From JBBQER01 sp052148155 (GTDB lineage Bacteria; Actinomycetota; Acidimicrobiia; IMCC26256; PALSA-610), in the NCBI GenBank assembly GCA_052148155.1, contig JBKQIY010000226.1, positions 1-34,681 of the forward strand: 34,681 nucleotides of DNA, written 5' to 3'. This document shows, piece by piece, positions 31,592-34,681 of this stretch. Both the position numbers and the translations under genes were made by a program. A model generated the notes under the pieces. It did not search any database. It saw nothing but the letters and a program-made list of their open reading frames with translations, and had not been told where the DNA came from. Positions within the stretch are counted from its first letter, which is position 1; each line of letters opens with the position of its first letter.

Positions 31592-32683
31592 TCAGGTAGC
31601 GCGGTTCGGGAAACGGGCTGGTGAGAAGGGTTCGAGGTCGATCGCGGGAGGTTTTCCGACGATGAGGTCGGCGATCAGAGCTCCTGAGATCGGGCCGAGC
31701 AGCAAGCCGTTGGCGCCGTGGCCGGTGGCGACGAGCACGTTGGAGACGCCGGGCAGACGCCCGAGGATGGGCGCGTCGTCGATGCTGGTCGGTCGCAACC
31801 CAACCCGGACTTCTTCCAGGGTTGCGCCGGCCAGGCCGGGCATGACTCGCAACGCCTCGCGCATGATTTCGTTCACTCCGCCGGCGGTGACGTCGGGCAC
31901 GAAACCGGCGTCCTCGACCGTCGCGCCGACCGCGACGCGGTGATCAGCCCAGGGCACCATGTAGTGGCCGTACACCTGTTGCACGATCGGCCAGTTCCCA
32001 GTGTCGTGATCGGCGACTCCGAGGTGTGCGATCTGGCCGCGGACCGGGCCGACGGGAAGCTGGACGCCTAGCTGTGCTCCCAATCGCCGCGTCCAGGCCC
32101 CGCCTGCGATGACGACCGCATCGGCGCTGATCGGGTCGCCGTCGACGACGACCGTCGCGGGAGCTCCCGCGCGTACCTCGTCGACCGAACCGGCTCGTAT
32201 CTGGACGGCGTGTTGCTCGGCGCCGCGGCGAAGCGCCGCGCACATCATGCGACCGTCGACGCGCGCGGCTCGCGGATGATGCAACGCCCTGACGACGGTA
32301 CCCAACACCGGAACCATCGCACGCGCCGCGTCGGCGCTGATCTCGGTCGCGCCGGTCGCGCGTTCGGCGACCCATTCCCACGCGGAGAGGTCGGTGTCAC
32401 GGGTCGCGAGCTGCAAGATGCCGCATCGCGCCCAACCGGTATCGGGACCGAGTCGGGTGACGAGCGCGTCGTAGTGTCGTCCCGCCGCGAGCACGAGCTC
32501 GACCCACATCGAATCGTCGCGTTTGGCGGTCTCGGGCGACAGGATGCCCGCGCCGGCGTCGGTGGCCCGGCCCTGGTCGGCCCGGTCGACGAGCAACGTG
32601 CTCGTACCGGCGCGCCCGAGCTCGTACGCGGTCGCGGTACCGACCATGCCGCCCCCGACGACGACCACATCGAATGAGGTCAT
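31592..32683 (-). CDS. FAD-dependent oxidoreductase, DAO/glycine-oxidase-like
   Basis: The 363-aa product has an N-terminal dinucleotide-binding fold (VVVGGGMVGTATAYEL, G10-G12 and G15). An Asp-Arg pair ends the second strand (LVDRAD), and a late GHGANGLLLGP motif is typical of the DAO family. VGLRPTSIDDAPILG near residue 310 resembles glycine oxidase (ThiO) and D-amino-acid oxidases. It should oxidise an amine such as glycine, sarcosine or a D-amino acid. No thiazole genes are nearby. It is divergent from the MarR regulator gene, which may control it. Confidence 0.9.
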   Translation of the reverse strand: MTSFDVVVVGGGMVGTATAYELGRAGTSTLLVDRADQGRATDAGAGILSPETAKRDDSMWVELVLAAGRHYDALVTRLGPDTGWARCGILQLATRDTDLSAWEWVAERATGATEISADAARAMVPVLGTVVRALHHPRAARVDGRMMCAALRRGAEQHAVQIRAGSVDEVRAGAPATVVVDGDPISADAVVIAGGAWTRRLGAQLGVQLPVGPVRGQIAHLGVADHDTGNWPIVQQVYGHYMVPWADHRVAVGATVEDAGFVPDVTAGGVNEIMREALRVMPGLAGATLEEVRVGLRPTSIDDAPILGRLPGVSNVLVATGHGANGLLLGPISGALIADLIVGKPPAIDLEPFSPARFPNRAT

Positions 32684-32845
32684 GTTTCTTGCACCGTCTC
32701 GTCCTCCGTCGTGGGTTGCGTCGCGCGGCCGACATCCTCCCTCACCTGGGCGGCCGGCGTCTCGGGACGGAGCCGGCTGCGCCGACTACGGTGCGTTGGT
32801 GATCCGTCGCGCGCCTCTACGGGGAGCTGCGAACGAAGGGGTGTC

Positions 32846-33355
32846 ATGATCGAAGGTCCAGGCGAGTCCACCGATTCGGTCGTCGACGCAGTCGTCCGCG
32901 CCGGTCGTGCGCTCGTCGGTATCACGGTACGGGCGCTCTCGTCGGTCAGCGACGAGGTCACGCTGCCGCAGCTCCGGACGTTGGTTGTGGTGTCGCTGCA
33001 GGGACCGCAGACGGTGAGCGTGCTCGCCGAACGTCTCGACGTGCACGCGTCGACAATGACCCGCATGTGCAACCGGCTCGTCGCGCGCGGGCTCGTCGTG
33101 CGCAAACCGTCGGCGATCGACCGACGCGAGGTCGTGATCGAGCTCACCGCAGCCGGTCAGGGACTCGTCGACGAAGTGTTGGACAAGCGTCGACGCGAGA
33201 TCGACGCGGTCGTTCGCCGCATGTCCGCCGAGGACCGTGAACGCGTCGTCGCCGCGTTGGAGCTCTTCTCGCAGGCCGCCGACGGCCCGGTCTCATCGGC
33301 CGATGATCCTGCTCAGTTCGTCGCGACGATCGTTCCGCCGATTCCGCAACGTTAA
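32846..33355 (+). CDS. MarR family transcriptional regulator
   Basis: The 169-aa product has the MarR winged helix-turn-helix: TLPQLRTLVVVSLQGPQTVSVLAERLDV leads into the recognition helix HASTMTRMCNRLVARGLV. The wing is KPSAIDRREVVIELTAAGQ, and long C-terminal helices serve dimerisation. I chose the ATG at 32846, which has a GAAGGGG ribosome binding site; the longer frame starting at 32711 covers the divergent promoter region. The likely targets are itself and the oxidoreductase gene 162 bp away. Its stop overlaps the convergent LLM gene's stop. Confidence 0.93.
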   Translation: MIEGPGESTDSVVDAVVRAGRALVGITVRALSSVSDEVTLPQLRTLVVVSLQGPQTVSVLAERLDVHASTMTRMCNRLVARGLVVRKPSAIDRREVVIELTAAGQGLVDEVLDKRRREIDAVVRRMSAEDRERVVAALELFSQAADGPVSSADDPAQFVATIVPPIPQR

Positions 33356-34362
33356 GCACCAACGAGCTCGGCCATCGCGCGTAACGTGTCGAGGTCGCCG
33401 TTGAGCACGACCGTCGTGACGGGGCTCGCTTCCCAGGCCTCGAGCCGGTCGCGGAGACGTTCTTTCGATCCGACCAGCGAGATCTCGTCGGCGAATGCGG
33501 TCGGTACGAGCGGAATCGCCTCGTCTCGCTTGCCCTCGAAGAACAGCTGCTGAATCTGTTGGGCTTCGGCTTCGAATCCCATGCGGCTCATCAACTCCAT
33601 ATGGAAGTTGCGATCGCGTGCACCCATACCGCCGATATAGAACGCGAGCGCGGCCTTGGTGGGCCACAACCCCGCCTCGACGTCGTCGGTGATTGCGCAG
33701 CCCATCACGGTCACGCAGATCTCGAAGCCCGGCTTCGCGGCGCGCAGCGACGGTGCGTACACTTCAGAGCGGAACGGCGAGTAGTACAGCGGCAACCAGC
33801 CGTCGGCGATCTCGGCGGCCAGCGCCACGTTCTTGGGGCCCTCGGCACCGAGCAGGATCGGGAGATCTGCCCGAAGCGGGTGGGTGATCGAACGGAGCGG
33901 CTTGCCGAGCCCCCACGAGTTCGGGCCGTCGTACGGCAACCGGTAATGCTCGCCCGCGTATGCGAGCGGCTCGTCGCGTCGAAGCACCTGCCGGACGATG
34001 TCCACGTATTCGCGGGTGCGGGTCAACGGCTTGCCGAACGGCTGGCCGTACCAGCCTTCCACCACCTGCGGTCCGGACACGCCCAGCCCGAGCGTGAACC
34101 GGCCGTTCGACAGATGATCGAGCGTGAGCGCATGCATGGCGCACGACGCCGGCGTACGCGCCGAGATCTGCACAATGCCGGTACACAACCGGATGCGTTC
34201 GGTGTGTGCGCCGATCCACGCGAGCGGTGTGAAGGCATCAGAACCCCACGCCTCGGCCGTCCATACCGAGTCGAAGCCGAGCCGCTCGGCCTCCTGTGCG
34301 AGCGGGACCGCGAACGGGTTGGGCTGCGCGCCCCAGTAGCCGAGTTGCAAACCGAGCTTCAT
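33352..34362 (-). CDS. LLM-class oxidoreductase, probably F420-dependent
   Basis: The 336-aa luciferase-fold product starts MKLGLQLGYWGAQ and has ERLGFDSVWTAEAWGSDAF near residues 26-44. LSNGRFTLGLGVSGPQVVEGWYG near 84-106 and LPILLGAEGPKN near 168 are typical of actinobacterial F420-dependent LLM proteins. The LGVSGPQV loop is the usual cofactor-phosphate region. The substrate is unknown. Its stop codon overlaps the MarR stop (the four bases TTAA serve both). It is divergent from the sulfatase gene over 37 bp. Confidence 0.92.
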   Translation of the reverse strand: MKLGLQLGYWGAQPNPFAVPLAQEAERLGFDSVWTAEAWGSDAFTPLAWIGAHTERIRLCTGIVQISARTPASCAMHALTLDHLSNGRFTLGLGVSGPQVVEGWYGQPFGKPLTRTREYVDIVRQVLRRDEPLAYAGEHYRLPYDGPNSWGLGKPLRSITHPLRADLPILLGAEGPKNVALAAEIADGWLPLYYSPFRSEVYAPSLRAAKPGFEICVTVMGCAITDDVEAGLWPTKAALAFYIGGMGARDRNFHMELMSRMGFEAEAQQIQQLFFEGKRDEAIPLVPTAFADEISLVGSKERLRDRLEAWEASPVTTVVLNGDLDTLRAMAELVGA

Positions 34363-34399
34363 ATGACGGTTCTAGCATCGCGCGGCAAGACTGCACAGC

Positions 34400-34681
34400 A
34401 TGACCCAACCCTTCGAAGGTGTGATCGGTCGCGACTGGCGAGAATCGACGCCGTGGTGGCCACCCGAGCCGACAGCCCCGTCCAACGCACCGAACGTGTT
34501 GCTCATCGTGTTGGACGACGTCGGGTACGCGCAGCTCGGCTGCTACGGCTCCGACATTTCGACGCCGGCCATCGACGGGCTCGCGGCCGACGGCGTGCGA
34601 CTCGCGAATTTCCATACGACTGCGCTGTGCTCACCGACGCGCTCGTGTCTGCTGACCGGGCGCAACCATCACCGGAACGGG
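34400..34681 (+). CDS. Sulfatase (arylsulfatase family), cut by the window end
   Basis: Only the first 94 residues are in the window. They contain the N-terminal metal motif LIVLDDVGYAQLG (D39, D40) and CSPTR at 77-81, where C77 would be converted to formylglycine. LLTGRNHHRNG follows. This is a type I sulfatase, which removes sulfate from sulfate esters. No signal peptide is visible, so it may be cytosolic. The ATG at 34400 is the first in frame. Substrate and full length cannot be judged here. Confidence 0.93.
   Translation, partial: MTQPFEGVIGRDWRESTPWWPPEPTAPSNAPNVLLIVLDDVGYAQLGCYGSDISTPAIDGLAADGVRLANFHTTALCSPTRSCLLTGRNHHRNG

Noticed and set aside
33352..33355. Shared TTAA giving both the MarR and LLM stop codons
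   Set aside because: Striking to see but expected by chance for tightly packed convergent genes; no regulatory meaning is supported.

Overview
This is a high-GC actinobacterial window with about 30 protein genes on both strands and no rRNA, tRNA, CRISPR array, insertion sequence or phage gene that I can see. The content points to a free-living aerobic actinobacterium, most likely of the Acidimicrobiia (inference). It has two luciferase-like flavin oxidoreductases, an acyl-CoA dehydrogenase pair, a SCO6745-family protein, an actinobacterial-type basic protein, many GTG starts, 4-bp stop/start overlaps and several leaderless-looking promoters. The sulfatase at the right edge is cut by the window.

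Layout, left to right. (1) 130-3308: glycine decarboxylase gcvP on the minus strand behind a tandem glycine riboswitch, then a GH38 alpha-mannosidase (3459-6545, minus). (2) 6592-9226: an acidic/basic low-complexity protein and a D-aminoacylase-like amidohydrolase with a KstR-type operator in front of it. (3) 9234-12370: a decayed SAM methyltransferase, a methylenetetrahydrofolate reductase-like protein, a divergent intact SAM methyltransferase and a nucleoside hydrolase. (4) 12351-15593, minus: a reductase fused to a four-helix membrane domain, a nitrilase-family amidase and a luciferase-like oxidoreductase with a second KstR-type operator. (5) 15753-20153: a tight four-gene operon with two half ABC exporters (one degenerate ATP site), an antibiotic-biosynthesis-monooxygenase-domain protein and a GNAT acetyltransferase. 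(6) 20226-22554: an aldo/keto reductase with a SnoaL/LEH-like protein, divergent from an acyl-CoA thioesterase. (7) 22555-23759: two gene-poor stretches around a small, very basic protein. (8) 23760-27458: a four-gene minus-strand operon (2-oxoglutarate/Fe(II) oxygenase, formaldehyde-activating enzyme homologue, SCO6745-family protein, DAD-like cupin) divergent from an ACMSD-type amidohydrolase. (9) 27472-34681: a small membrane-anchored protein, a phosphotransferase, two divergent acyl-CoA dehydrogenases around a perfect operator palindrome, a glycine-oxidase-like flavoprotein, a MarR regulator, a second luciferase-like oxidoreductase and a sulfatase.

The most unusual item is the Fae-containing operon. 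An oxygenase able in principle to release formaldehyde by oxidative demethylation is translationally coupled to a formaldehyde-condensing protein, then to a protein of unknown function and a ring/side-chain-cleaving type of cupin, and divergent from a metal-dependent hydrolase/decarboxylase. No methanopterin or other methylotrophy genes are in view, so the acceptor of the Fae homologue is open. The second theme is readable regulation: two KstR-like sites, two other perfect operator palindromes, a tandem riboswitch and six start codons placed 6-7 nt after a TANNNT box.
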